Part shown: positions 45,749-57,980 of the stretch, one piece after another | How positions within the stretch are numbered: the first letter of the stretch is position 1 | How the letters are laid out: every line of letters begins with the position of its first letter | Source of the DNA: Iris pallida | Taxonomy: Eukaryota; Streptophyta; Magnoliopsida; Asparagales; Iridaceae | Reading direction: 5' to 3' | Length of the DNA stretch: 64,000 nucleotides | Assembly (NCBI GenBank): GCA_029216955.1 | Contig: JANAVB010005597.1 | Span: 48,977,614-49,041,613, forward strand | Made by a program: the position numbers and the translations under genes | Notes under the pieces: generated by a model | What the model saw: the letters and a program-made list of their open reading frames with translations, nothing else | Databases searched by the model: none | Told to the model about the DNA's origin: nothing

Positions 45749-47569
45749 ACTGGTGTCACGCCCCAGAACCAGAATACTGGAGAGCGGGGGAATGACTCAG
45801 CCAGCTACGTATTACGGGTAGATGAATACCGTATAATACGATCAATGCTGTCTAACCAGACGAGGGGGTGCATACTACATGAAAGTTTTACTATGGTTAC
45901 TTCACATCTATTGTCTCAATCATTCAAACAAAAAGCAAAAATAGAGAACATGTAAGATAAAGCAGTAAGGCGTCCCAAACGCTTAGTCAAAATGTTCTTG
46001 AGGTCTGGCTTTACAAAACATAGCCAGATGGTATAGTAACATATACACAATTGTTATCAGCTGCAGTCTGACTTTAGTTACAATTATGCAAAAGTAAGTG
46101 CAAGACAATCCGACTAACATGTCGGTGCCAAACAGCTAAGTATAAAGTAAATAACAAAACGAGTGGTGGAGGTAAGGAACCCACTCGAGTCCTCCTGCGA
46201 TCATTCCTCTAGTATTGACCATCTTGGAGGTAGAAGTAAGCTGGATCCTCGGGGACCGGCTCTAAATCTGGCCATGCAAAACCAGAGAGGTTAGACCTCT
46301 AATAGCAAGTACCACAAGGAAGGACGATATGAAGGATTAAACCAGTAATAAGAGAATATAATAATAGATCTATGCTCTCCACTAGGATTCACATAACATC
46401 ACGACACTTCGAACCAACCTCCCAACCAAACAAGGACAGAAGTTGGCCCGTCATGTCCTGACATTCTGATTATCTCAGTTAGGCAACAGAGTAGGTACAG
46501 TACACAAACAAATTATCTTGAACGGCCAATCAACTACTACGGCTTGCTATTGTGAGTCCCAAGTTATCATGGAATTATGCAAATAGGGATTCCTCGGTTC
46601 TTACTATGTGCGAGCAAGGCTAGTCTATCCAATCAATCAATTGTGCCAATCATGTAATTAGACGAGTCCCAGCGGGACGCCCGCCGTTAATATAGCATGT
46701 ACAATTTAATAATATAAGCAGATACCGTTTCCTGCCCGTGTGACAGATTTACAGTATCTGTGGGAACCAGCCGGCCCGTCGGGCACTACTAGTCCCAAGG
46801 GGGCTGCCATGTAAGAACTCGGGAATCCATTCTCTCCATGCCATCATTATTTTATTTAACTTAAAGCCTCTATGTTAAGCGAAATCCTATGCCGTGGATC
46901 ATGGTCATTCAAATGAGTACTTTCGTACGGGGTACGATATGCGCAACTTTACAACGATACCCGTGCGGCCAGGTTGTAGGTCTTACATAGCGTGATGCAA
47001 CAATCAAATCTAACCACAGAGTAATCATGCCTTGACCATAAAGTACACATGCTGGTTTTTGTAAGAAAATAAATAACTAAATAAATAAATAATTTGAAAC
47101 TTGCATGTGCCTGTATGCCAATATTCGGGATCGGCTAATCGATTGCAATAGTTCATTACATGAACGTGTCTCATTCATTCAATTCAATAAGACGACTAGC
47201 CAGTCTCTTAGTTCCAACTAGGAACGCATGATCAATTATTAGTCAATGTCACAATCATTATCAATGGTGACAAGGCATGAAAGTCAATTAGTATTACATG
47301 GGGTCGAGCCTATAACTCCTCAGAGTTAAGTTCTAGTCATACTGGGTATCCATGGATCAATTAAGACACATGACACATTCCACATAACAATCCATATTAA
47401 CAATATTGACATATCATGATTTTATCAAGTTCATGCCAAAAGGCGTAAGGATATAATAGAAGAATTATCATGCCATCATTAAATAAATAAGTTATAGAGC
47501 AAATAGTAACACCCAGGTTAGAAAGTCACGCCAACAAGTCTAAGCTAAGGCAAAAAGTCACGCCAACAA

Positions 47570-48240
47570 GTCTAGCAGGTTGGAGTGAGCGTGTAAACAG
47601 CGTGAGCGTGAAAAATGGTTCACGTTGGCACGCACAGTGTAAACGTGAAGGAAAATTCATGCACTCATAAGTGAGCGTGAAGAATGATAAGAAATTCACG
47701 CACACACAAGTGAGCATGAAAAGTGTGACAAGAAATTCACGCACGCACGCAAGACGTGAGCGTAACTCAAAATTTACGCTGGCATGTAAGAACGTGAGCG
47801 TGACTAAAAATCCACGCAGACACGTAAGAACGTGAGCGTGACTAAAAATCTACGCACGCTCATGAGAACGTGAGCGTGACTGAAAATCCACGCAGACACG
47901 TAAGAACGTGTACGTGACTAAAAATCTACGCACGCTCATGAGAACGTGAGCGTGACTGAAAATCCACGCAGACACGTAAGAACGTGTGCGTGACTAAAAA
48001 TCCACGCACGCTCATGAGAACGTGAGCATGACTAAAAATCCACGCACGCTCATGAGAACGTGAGCGTGACTGAAAATCCACGCAGACACGTAAGAACGTG
48101 TGCGTGACTAAAAATCCACGCACGCTCATGAAAACGTGAGCGTGACTGAAAATCCACGCAGACACGTAAGAACGTGTGCGTGACTGAAAATCCACGCTAA
48201 CATGTAAGAACATGAGCGTGACTCAAAATCCACGCTAAGT
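47570..48240. repeat. G minisatellite: ACGTGAGCGTGACTRAAAATC units (3' LTR)
   Basis: About eighteen units of 34-36 bp, each ACGTGAGCGTGACTGAAAAT then CCACGCAGACACGTAAGA or CCACGCACGCTCATGAGA. Two unit types alternate, giving a 70 bp higher-order period. The second LTR has the same array at 53700-54366 with few changes. Frames through it are artefacts of the period. Confidence 0.93.
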
Positions 48241-48390
48241 TGGGAGATCAAAACCCATGAACAGCCGAGAATACAACATCTTAGATCTAGCAAAAACCAG
48301 CCAAAGAAATCAAAAATGCCAAGTAGTAAACTCTCTCAGGATCATGAGAGGAAGAGAAATGAACCATAAAAATGGTTCTCCAAGCAAGAA

Positions 48391-48406
48391 GCAAGATTGT
48401 ACTTGC
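48391..48406 (-). promoter_or_regulatory. Conserved GCAAG...CTTGC hairpin / GC-type donor motif in G 3' LTR
   Basis: Minus strand AGGCAAGTACAATCTTGC; 5 bp stem, 6-base loop. In the 5' LTR (54519-54534) the stem has one mismatch (ACAAG instead of GCAAG). Confidence 0.5.
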
Positions 48407-48838
48407 CTGCTGCTACTGCTGGTAGGTGGAGAAGTGATGAGAGGAAGAAGAAGGAGTAATGGTGAAGAATGAAAGTTATGAGGAGAGAGAATGAGATGGA
48501 AGCTTTAAATAGGGAGGGTGGTGGTAGGTGGGGTTATTGGGCCGGGTTGAACCACCATGAACCCGAAAAACCCTCTATGAACCCGAACCACAAGCAAGAC
48601 TAAAGCAGAAAATAAATACGGGAATAAAATTGCAGAAAATAAAATGCAAAAATAAAATTGCAGGAAATTAATTAACATAAAAATTAAAGAGCAGATAATT
48701 AATTAACATGAAATTAAAGGAATTTAAATACAGGATAATACATGATAAATACTAAATAAATATACATGAGTTGCACATGTATAAAAATACGCATTCTTGT
48801 GTATAAAAAAATATGCATTCAGGGAACGGGGAGTGACA

Positions 48839-48882
48839 TCTCTACCCACCTTGAAAAAATTCCGTCCTCGGAATTTCAAATT
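48839..48882 (-). promoter_or_regulatory. Polypurine tract region of G
   Basis: Minus strand AAATTCCGAGGACGGAATTT, then TTTCAAGGTGGGTAGAGA, directly before the 3' LTR. Confidence 0.75.
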
Positions 48883-49008
48883 CAAGCAAGATAGAACCAT
48901 CGGGGCTAAACCAATCTAGGTACAAGCAATTCAATCAAGCAATCATTTTATAATGTCCATAGCAAGTAACATATATGTAAATCCATCAATCTACGATAGC
49001 AAGCAATT

Positions 49009-51700
49009 CTACCCATAAGGTGATAAGCATGAGGAATCAGGACAATCAAGGTATACAGAAAAAGATATACCTTGTGAGTCAAACAAGTATGGATACCGTG
49101 ATCGGATATCATCCTCACGTTTCCACGTTGACTCTCCCAAAGAGTGATGACCCCAAGCAACACGGACAAGACTAATTGTTCGGTTCTTGAGTATCTTCTC
49201 TCTTCGGTCCAAAATGGACACAGGCTGTTCCTCGTAAGACAGGTTGGTACCAACAACCAGCTCCGAATGATCGAGGACATGACTTGGGTCCGATACATAC
49301 CTACGTAATTGAGATACATGAAACACGTCATGCACATCTCGTAACGAAGGTGGGAGGGATAAACGATAAGCAACATCGCCTATCCGATCAAGGATAACAA
49401 ATGGGCCCACGTACCGCGGACTCAATTTCCCGCGAACGCCAAATCTAATGACCCCACGAGTAGGTGAGATCCGCAAGAATACGTGGTCCCCAACAGAGAA
49501 CTCTAACGGCCTACGATGCTGGTCCGCCCAATGACGATGCCGGTCCTATGCAACTCGAAGTCGCTCTCTAATTCCCTTAACCACTTCAATCGTCTGAACA
49601 ATCATTTATGGGCCTAACATCTTCCTCTCCCCGATATCATCCCATGCAAGCGATGACCTGCACTTCTTGCCATATAGTGCTTCGAATGGCGCCATCTGGA
49701 TACTGGCTTGATAACTATTGTTGTATGAGAACTCGACCAAGTGTAGGGGACTCTCCCAAGACCCTCCAAAATCTAGGGTGCAAGCTCGTAACATGTCTTC
49801 TAAAGTCTGAATCGTTCTTTCTGATTGCCCATCCGTCTGCGGATGGTAGGCCGTGCTAAACCTTAACTTGGTACCCAGACTATGATGTAAGCTCTTCCAG
49901 AAATGTGATGTAAAGCGGGTATCTCGATCCGACACAATACTGACAGGGACTCCATGCTGCCTGACTATCTGTTGCATATACAACTCTGCCAACTTTTCTG
50001 TAGATTGTCCGACTCTGAAAGGAAGAAAGTGTGCTACCTTCGTAAGTCGGTCCACTATTACCCAAATAGCGTCCTTACCACTTGGTGATCTCGGTAAACC
50101 GGTCACAAAGTCCATTGTAATATGCTCACATTTCTATTCTGGGATAGGAAGCGATTGTAATAACCCAGCTGGCCTCTGCTGTTCTGCCTTCACTTGCTGA
50201 CATACCAAGCAACGGAAAACAAATCTAGCTATCTCCCTCTTCATCCCGTTCCACCAGAAATGCTGCTTGATATCTTGGTACATCTTGGTCCCTCCAGGAT
50301 GAATAGAATACTGAGAACTGTGAGCTTCTGCCATAACCTCCTGTCTGATATCTCCACTAGGCACACATAGACGTGATCCAAACCTAAGTGTACCATCTTC
50401 ATGAATTCTCATCTTCTTCCTGAGTCCTGACTCACATTATGCCCTAAGCTTCTGAATCCTTGGGTCCTGTGCCTGAGCTGCCTTGATTCTGCCTACCAAG
50501 TCGGATTGAACTTGTAGACTTGTTAGAACTCCTACATCACTAGGAAGTATAACTTTGATGCCCATCTCCTGAAGGTCTTCTAAGATATGCCTCTGTGTTG
50601 TTAACATAAATACGTCGCCTCTCCTGCTAAGAGCGTCTGCTACTACATTTGCCTTGCCTGGATGATACTGAAGCTCCACGTCATAATCCTTAATCAACTC
50701 CAACCATCTTCTCTGCCTCATGTTCAGCTCCTTCTGAGTAAAGATGTACTTCAGACTTTTATGGTCTGTGTACATGTCCACTCAGTCACCATATAAATAA
50801 TGCCTCCATAGCTTCAGAGCAAACACTACTGCCGCTAACTCTAAATCATGAGTTGGGTAATTCTTCTCGTGGTCCCGAAGCTGCCTAGATGCATATGCTA
50901 TCACCTTTCCATGCTGCATAAGGACACATCCAAGTCCTTTACCTGACGCATCACAATATACTGTAAAACCTCCGGGTCCAACTGGCAATGTAAGAATAGG
51001 TGCTGATATCAACTTCTGCTTCAAAGTCTCGAATGATGCCTGACATTCTGCCGACCAAACGAATGGTACATCCTTCCGGGTCAAACGGGTCATGGGTGCT
51101 GAAAGCCTTGCAAAGTCTGACACAAACCTTCTGTAATATCCTGCCAATCCCAAGAAACTCCGCACATCTGCTACGGTCTTGGGTACTGGCCAACTTTCTA
51201 CTGTTTCTACCTTCTTGGGATCTACTGCTACTCCAGCTCCTGATATGATATGACCCAAAAATGAAATGTGATCCGACCAAAACTCACACTTGCTGAGCTT
51301 GGCATACAACTGGTTCTCTCTCAGAACCTGTAACACTTTCCTAAGGTGGTCTTCATGCTCCTCTTTCCAAAGTCGTCTGCAATCCTTGGTTGAGTATCAC
51401 ATTCTGCTCTTGTAGCTGAGTGTGCATGCGTTGCTGGACCAACATCTGATGTTGCTGAGTAGCCATCATTTCTCTCATGATCTCCAGAAGGGTTGGTGTG
51501 TCCACTTGGGTAGGTGGAACTGTCGGTGGTGGTGGAACATCCGGATACTGCGATCCAGCTGCTGCTTCCACTATCACTTCTTCCTGGGTAGCCTCCTGAG
51601 GTGAGACTGGCCCTTGTTGCTGACCAACCTGGTCAGGTTGCCCATGTTGCCCCTGCTGTTGTCCAGCTCTGACCGATACGGACGAAGTGCCCCTAAGAAA
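49009..51700 (-). pseudogene. Element G gag-pol remnant
   Basis: Minus strand. Gag N-terminal part 51700-51356 (Gln-rich, then MMATQQHQML and [11 protein letters not shown]) is joined directly to RT at the HEDHLRKVL block, out of frame. RT end and RNase H: 51336-50440 ([45 protein letters not shown]). Integrase: HHCC 50412-50140, core 50115-49606 ([24 protein letters not shown]), then GPF and the chromodomain-like tail to 49009 (ILDRREKIL, SLVRVAW). In-frame stops at 50782, 50437, 50134, 49606 and about 49545. The lost segment corresponds to about 26783-28918 of F and includes the protease and the RT catalytic FLDD. Confidence 0.92.
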
Positions 51701-51844
51701 AGGGACAAGAGAACAATCAAACAATCGGACATGAAGGATCAATGAAGTCAAAGGATACCGGAATGTCAAGCAAGGGTTGAGAATAACGAATCATGAGATC
51801 AAGGAGGGAACACGTGTGATTGAGACATCCTATAAATCAAAACA

Positions 51845-51890
51845 TCCTACAAGTCTGAAATCAGACCTGCATGGGCCACCACTAAAACCT
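51845..51890 (-). promoter_or_regulatory. Leader and candidate primer-binding region of G
   Basis: Minus strand: a 9-base spacer AGGTTTTAG then TGGTGGCCCATGCAGGTC, as in F and C. Confidence 0.5.
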
Positions 51891-54800
51891 TGTCACGCCC
51901 CAGAACCAGAATACTGGAGAGCGGGGGAATGACTCAGCCAGCTACGTATTACGGGTAGATGAATACCGTATAATACGATCAATGCTGTCTAACCAGACGA
52001 GGGGGTGCATACTACATGAAAGTCTTACTATGGTCACTTCACATCTATTGTCTCAATCATTCAAACAAGAAGCAAAAATAGAGAACATGTAAGATAAAGC
52101 AGTAAGGCATCCCAAACGTTTAGTCAAAATGTTCTTGAGGTCTGGCTTTACAAAATATAGCCAGATGGTATAGTAACATATACACAATTGTTATCAGCTG
52201 CAGTCTGACTTTAGTTACAATTATGCAAAAGTAAGTGCAAGACAATCCGACTAACATGTCGGTGCCAAACGGCTAAGTATAAAGTAAATAACAAAACGAG
52301 TGGTGGAGGTAAGGAACCCACTCGAGTTCTCCTGCGATCATTCTTCTAGTATTGACCATCTTGGAGGTAGAAGTAAGCTGGATCCTCGGAGACCGGCTCT
52401 AAATCTGGCCATACAAAACCAGAGAGGTTAGACCTCTAATAGCAAGTACCACAAGGAAGGACAATATGAAGGATTAAACCAGTAATAAGAGAATATAATA
52501 ATAGATCTCTGCTCTCCACTAGGATTCACATAACATCACGACACTTCGAACCAACCTCCCAACCAAATAAGGACAGAAGTTGGTCCGTCATGTCCTGACA
52601 TTCTGATCATCTCAGTTAGGCAACAGAGTAGGTACAGTACACAAACAAATCATCTTGAACGGCCAATCAACTACTACGGCTTGCTATTGTGAGTCCCAAG
52701 TTATCCTGGAATTATGCAAATAGGGATTCCTCAGTTCTTACTATGTGCGAGCAAGGCTAGTCTATCCAATCAATCAATTGTGCCAATCATGTAATTAGAC
52801 GAGTCCCAGCGGGACGCCCGCCGTTAATATAGCATGTACAATTTAATAATATAAGCAGATACCGTTCCCTGCCCGTGTGATAGACTTATAGTATCTGTGG
52901 GAACCAGCCGGCCCGTCGGGCACTACTAGTCCCAAGGGGGCTGCCATGTAAGAACTCGGGAATCCATTCTCTCCATGCCATCATTATTTTATTTAACTTA
53001 AAGCCTCTATGTTAAGCAAAATCCTATGCCGTGGATCATGGTCATTCAAATGAGTACTTTCGTACGGGGTACGATATGCGCAACTTTACAATGATACCCG
53101 TGCGGCTAGGTTGTAGGTCTTACATAGCGTGATGCAACAATCAAATCTAACCACGGAGTAATCATGCCTTGACCATAAAGTACACATGCTGATTTTTGTA
53201 AGAAAATAAATAACTAAATAAATAAATAAATAATTTGAAACCTACATGTGCCTGTATGCCAATATTCGGGATCGGCTAATCGATTACAATAGTTCATTAC
53301 ATGAACGTGTCTCATTCATTCAATTCAATAAGACGACTAGCCAGTCTCTTAGTTCCAACTAGGAACGCATGATCAATTACAATCATTATCAATGGTGACA
53401 AGGCATGAAAGTCAATTAGTATTACATGGGGTCGAGCCTATAACTCCTCAGAGTTAAGTTCTAGTCATACTGGGTATCCATGGATCAATCAAGACACATG
53501 ACACATTCCACATAACAATCCATATTAACAATATTGACATGTCATGATTTTATCAAGTTCATGCCAAAAGGCGTAAGGATATAATAGAAGAATTATCATG
53601 CCATCATTAAATAAATAAGTTATAGAGCAAATAGTAACACCCAGGTTAGAAAGTCACGCCAACAAGTCTAAGCTAAGGCAAAAAGTCACGCCAACAAGTC
53701 TAGCAGGTTGGAGTGAGCGTGTAAACAGCGTGAGCGTGAAAAATGGTTCACGTTGGCACGCACAGTGTAAACGTGAAGGAAAATTCACGCACTCATAAGT
53801 GAGCGTGAAGAATGATAAGAAATTAACGCACACACAAGTGAGCATGAAAAGTGTGACAAGAAATTCACGCACGCACGCAAGACGTGAGCGTAACTCAAAA
53901 TTCACGCTGGCATGTAAGAACGTGAGCGTGACTAAAAATCCACGCAGACACGTAAGAACGTGAGCGTGACTAAAAATCTACGCACGCTCATGAGAACGTG
54001 AGCGTGACTGAAAATCCACGCAGACACGTAAGAACGTGTACGTGACTAAAAATTCACGCACGCTCATGAGAACGTGAGCGTGACTGAAAATCCACGCAGA
54101 CACGTAAGAACGTGTGCGTGACTAAAAATCCACGCACGCTCATGAGAACGTGAGCATGACTAAAAATCCACGCACGCTCATGAGAACGTGAGCGTGACTG
54201 AAAATCCACGCAGACACGTAAGAACGTGTGCGTGACTAAAAATCCACGCACGCTCATGAGAACGTGAGCGTGACTGAAAATCCACGCATACACGTAAGAA
54301 CGTGTGCGTGACTGAAAATCCACGCTAACATGTAAGAACATGAGCGTGACTCAAAATCTATGCTAAGTTGGGAGATCAAAACCCATGAACAGCCGAGAAT
54401 ACAACATCTTAGATCTAGCAAAAACCAGCCAAAGAAATCAAAAATGCCAAGTAGTAAACTCTCTCAGGATCATGAGAGGAAGAGAAATGAACCATAAAAA
54501 TGGTTCTCCAAGCAAGAAGCAAGATTGCACTTGTCTGCTGCTACTGCTGGTAGGTGGAGAAGTGATGAGAGGAAGAAGAAGGAGTAATGGTGAAGAATGA
54601 AAGTTATGAGGAGAGAGAATGAGATGGAAGCTTTAAATAGGGAGGGTGGTGGTAGGTGGGGTTATTGGGCCGGGTTGAACCACCATGAACCCGAAAAACC
54701 CTCTATGAACCCGAACCACAAGCAAGACTAAAGCAGAAAATAAATACAGGAATAAAATTGCAGAAAATAAAATGCAGAAATAAAATTGCAGGAAATTAAT

Positions 54801-54966
54801 TAACATGAAAATTAAAGAGCAGATAATTAATTAACATGAAATTAAAGGAATTTAAATACAGGATAATACATGATAAATACTAAATAAATATACATGAGTT
54901 GCACATGTATAAAAATACGCATTCTTGTGTATAAAAAAATATGCATTCAGGGAACGGGGAGTGACA
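51891..54966 (-). repeat. 5' LTR of element G
   Basis: 3076 bp, TGTCACTCCCCG...GGGGCGTGACA on the minus strand. TATA-like element 54632-54639, hairpin/donor 54519-54534, minisatellite 53700-54366. Confidence 0.93.
53700..54366. repeat. G minisatellite, 5' LTR copy
   Basis: Same unit order as at 47570-48240, with isolated substitutions. Confidence 0.93.
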
Positions 54967-54971
54967 ACTGG

Positions 54972-55672
54972 TCATCTCTAATTTTATTAAATATCTTATT
55001 CTTAATCCATACAGTAGTAGCTAATGTATGACTACTTGTTGTAAGTCCACATAAGCAAGAATGTCAATTTTCTAATGTAGTAATAACAAATGTCTCGCTA
55101 TTACCAATAGATTTAGTGTATACCCTCCAATTACAATTAGATTCGTTACATTTATATATAATCTTATGAGCATTATTCAAAGTAGTCGAACAAGCAAAAT
55201 TATGCTTAATTGCTATGTCACTAATTAAACTTATAAATTTAATATGATTTTTAAATTGTCTCCCAACGAATAATTCAGGAGTATCAATATTATCATTAAT
55301 ATTATCAAATTCATCATCTACATTTTCAACTAAATCATTACTACTGGAATCATTGTCATTACCTTCATGTACTATATTTTCTTCTTCAATAGCAAAAATA
55401 ACTTGGTGAGAAGAACTAGGATCAAGAAAAAAATTGGTAGTTTCATTATTAGGAGCACGTCTACTACTTATATAAGAGGGTGCTGGAGTAACAAAAATAC
55501 TAACATACAGTGTTGATACATTAATTTGAAGAATAAAGGCCCATGCATGATCACTATTTAAATTTATACAATTAGAAGCAAAAATATGTACTAATATAAA
55601 TTCATCAAAATTAATAGAAAATTGTTCAGTCATTAAATTAAGTAAACTATTACACGTAATATTTCTATCCAC
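54972..55672 (-). pseudogene. MuDR-type (MULE) transposase, N-terminal part
   Basis: Minus strand, open from 55672 to a TGA at 55064-55066. An acidic stretch (EEENIVHEGNDNDSSSND and DEFDNINDNID) leads to the MuDR N-terminal domain: VGRQFKNHIKFISLISDIAI, then KHNFACSTTLN, YKCNESNCNWRVY (zinc-ribbon-like Cys pair plus WR) and SETFVITTLEN. The frame after the stop continues with HSCLCGLT, matching the family's H-x-C motif, so this stop is a late lesion. At 54972 the gene is interrupted by element G and resumes at 45748. The initiating residue is uncertain; the first 200 bases of the frame are not clearly MuDR. Confidence 0.85.
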
Positions 55673-56236
55673 TATAACAACTTCAGTTAAACCTCCTTCA
55701 TAAGCTAACTCATTTAGGACGCTTCCAAGCGAGCGTAGAAGTATTATACTTTAATCCATGTTGGTAGGAAGATATGAGTCTTCTACTTCTTCTGAAAGCA
55801 ATTGCAGATGGAAGAGGAAGATATGAGCCTTCTACTTCTTCTGAAAGGAATTGGAGATGGAGAGGTAGGTATTGAAAAATTTGAGATTGAGACTACCCAT
55901 TTGTAAGATTGAAATGAGAGAGTCGTTGTAAAAAAAGTAACCGTTGGAGTAAAAATTATAGCCGTTTGAGTAAAAAACACAAAGAAAAACACACCACCAC
56001 TGATCAGCCTCTCTTTCTTGCCACGCGTACGCGAGCGCTGCGAAGCGCCTGATTTCTGCCAGACTGTCTGGCGGAAATTGGACGCATCCAATTTTCGCCA
56101 GATGGTCTGTCGGAATGTATCCCTACTTGCAATTTCGCAAAACTTCTTACCCCCAGCGCAATTTCACTAAAGTACGTTACTCTACAACAAATTTTTTGGA
56201 AAATAAATAGTGCGTACTTCTTGTCTGTTGAGGTTG
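55673..56236. other. Region upstream of the MULE gene, direct repeat and long hairpin
   Basis: No gene. 55767-55860 holds two copies of a 45-50 bp unit (GAAGATATGAGYCTTCTACT then TCTTCTGAAAGSAATTG). 56055-56114 is a 27+27 base imperfect inverted repeat. The region may be the promoter or terminal part of the MULE; I could not find a matching terminal inverted repeat on the other side, which is missing. Confidence 0.6.
56055..56114. repeat. Long inverted repeat around GGAAATTGG-ACGCAT-CCAATTTTC
   Basis: Arms 56055-56081 and 56088-56114 pair over most of 27 bases, the inner 15 with one mismatch, around the 6-base loop ACGCAT. The left arm also contains its own palindrome GCCAGACTGTCTGGC. Confidence 0.85.
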
Positions 56237-56690
56237 ATAGGGGTGAGCACGAACCCGTTTGAAAAAAATAATAATTTTGTTTTGGAACTTTGGTTTGAAA
56301 ATACTATAAAAAATATTTTGTTTTGCGTTTCAATTTCGCTAAACTTAGATAATTATGTAAGTAAATGTAATTGTATGCATATTTTTTTTAAATTAAAATT
56401 ATGTATATTTTGAAAATAACAATTCTATGTACGTTTTTTAAGTTCAACTTCAATAATTTAACAATTAATCAAACTTTGGACCAAACTATAAATTACTATA
56501 AAATTTATATTTTTAAAATACAATTGGACAACAATTTCAACTTTGGACCCAACCTATTAAATAATAGAAATAGTCCAACCGAAAAAAACTGAATCGATAA
56601 TCGGTTCCTTCGGTTATGGCAAATTCCGATTCGGTTTTGAATTTTTAAAAATCAGTGTATTTGATTTTGACAATTCCGCTTCACCCCTAT
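56237..56690. mobile_element. MITE (hAT-like ends), 454 bp
   Basis: Ends ATAGGGGTGAGC and GCTTCACCCCTAT are inverted repeats, flanked by the direct repeat AGGTTG (56231-56236 and 56691-56696). The interior is A+T-rich with GGTTCCTTCGGTT and CCGATTCGGTTTT, as in many plant hAT-type MITEs. The 6-base repeat is shorter than the usual 8 bp of hAT insertions, so the superfamily is an inference. No coding capacity. Confidence 0.72.
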
Positions 56691-56696
56691 AGGTTG

Positions 56697-57240
56697 GGTC
56701 ATTTATTAAAGCTACAAACTTATGCCGTCTAGAAAACCCAAATTATCAAAATGCTAAAAAAAGAAATTCCTGTTTCATAAGCAATGATGTATTAATTATA
56801 TTTTCCTTTCAAATAAAAAATAAAATAAAAAATCTACCCAACTTTTAACTAGGGTTTATAGGAAAGTGAATAATACAGTTCTCAATAGATTTGGATCTTA
56901 TATCCCTTAGGGATATCCATTGATCTTGCTTTTCTTCTTCTATCATAGTTTCTAAAAACCCCAAGTATTTTAGACTAGAACAAATTGGATCTTAGTTACA
57001 ACTTCTTCTTTTTTCCTTTCCAAATTGTATATCCCATTTCATTTGTAATATAGTATGTCGTGTAATTTCAATTTACAGTTATCGACCCAAATACACATAT
57101 TAGTAAAGCGCATTCTTACTCATCCATGTCCAACTTTGAAAGTATGTTTGCAAAATTTTGCTACTTTAAATCTTCTCTGCAGACTTGCAGTATGATCTGG
57201 TGAGAGAGAAAGAAGAAAAAAAAAACCAAAAATAACAAAC
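56697..57240. other. Intergenic sequence, no feature recognised
   Basis: A+T-rich, without long frames, repeats or element ends that I can identify. Confidence 0.5.
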
Positions 57241-57242
57241 AA

Positions 57243-57350
57243 AATGTCCGAGCTCTCTAGCCTAGTGGTACTAGAGCGGACACCCGGAGGGACCGGCAAG
57301 GTTCGAGTCCCCATGTGTGTGTGTGCGTGAGATTTCAAAAAAAAAAAACC
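57243..57350 (+). mobile_element. tRNA-derived SINE
   Basis: RNA polymerase III A box TAGCCTAGTGGT at 57258-57269 and B box GGTTCGAGTCC at 57300-57310, 31 bases apart, then a GT-rich stretch and an A12 tail at 57337-57348. The flanking ACCAAAAATAA (57223-57234) and ACCAAAATAAA (57348-57358) resemble a target duplication. Length about 105 bp. Typical of short plant SINEs of the Au type; the family is not certain. Confidence 0.8.
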
Positions 57351-57359
57351 AAAATAAAT

Positions 57360-57980
57360 AAAATTAAAAAAAACGAATGAAGAAAAAGAAAAGCAGTGAA
57401 TTCTAGGCTTGGCATTAAGACTGTAGTATAGCCCAACCAAATTGACCGCATCATGGTCAGAATTTTTTATGTAATGTGATATTAACAAAGTAAAGAAACT
57501 CTGTCGAGAATCAATTGTAAACAAAAGTTTCGATTTTCATGATTTTTTTTCTTCGTGATTCTTATTTACATAAATATGTTCGAAGTAAATGACAAAACAT
57601 GGGCCAATCTGTAGGTATGCAACATTTGAAAACAGACAAGGCCCACATTTTCATGTTGGGCCTTGACATGAAATATTATATAGGCCATGCTAGAGCTTGA
57701 AATGTGAACTTTTCGTAGAAACGCTTTTTTTTAAACCTATTTTTCTCCCCTCAAATGCTAATCGGTTTGATCATTTTTTTTTTTTTTGATAAGTTTTATG
57801 TTCTTATTAGAGAAAATGATTCTACATCATGTATGCCTGCATTTACTTATTGTAACATATATGTAATATTTAAGAATTTTTTTACTTTATTTCAAATTTG
57901 TTGGCTCTTAGAGCATCCACAGTGGGATTAATTTCAAGTGCAATATTTGGTCTTTAGCCAAATTTTGTAGCACTTGATGG
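57360..57980. other. Intergenic sequence with a possible MITE end
   Basis: No gene. GAGCATCCACAGTGG at 57911-57925 looks like the end of a common plant MITE, but no inverted partner was found. Confidence 0.4.

Larger units (their letters stand above)
45754..48838 (-). repeat. 3' LTR of element G
   Basis: 3085 bp, starting TGTCACTCCCCGTTCCC at 48838 and ending GGGGCGTGACA at 45754 on the minus strand. TATA-like TATTTAAA on the minus strand at 48504-48511. Hairpin/donor motif at 48391-48406. Minisatellite 47570-48240. Confidence 0.93.
45749..54971 (-). mobile_element. Element G: internally deleted chromovirus inserted in the MULE transposase
   Basis: A perfect 5 bp target duplication ACTGG (45749-45753, 54967-54971) surrounds 45754-54966. 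LTRs 45754-48838 and 51891-54966 are nearly identical, apart from a 13-base gap near 47242 and small repeat-length differences, so the insertion is young. The interior (48839-51890) has the same gag-pol as F on the minus strand but has lost the segment from mid-gag to mid-RT, and carries stops. The target was the coding region of the MuDR gene whose halves flank it. Confidence 0.93.

Noticed and set aside
47926..48213. 95-codon frame through the G minisatellite, also in the other LTR (54054-54341)
   Set aside because: The repeat period is close to a multiple of three, which keeps a frame open by chance; it lies in LTR sequence with no start context.
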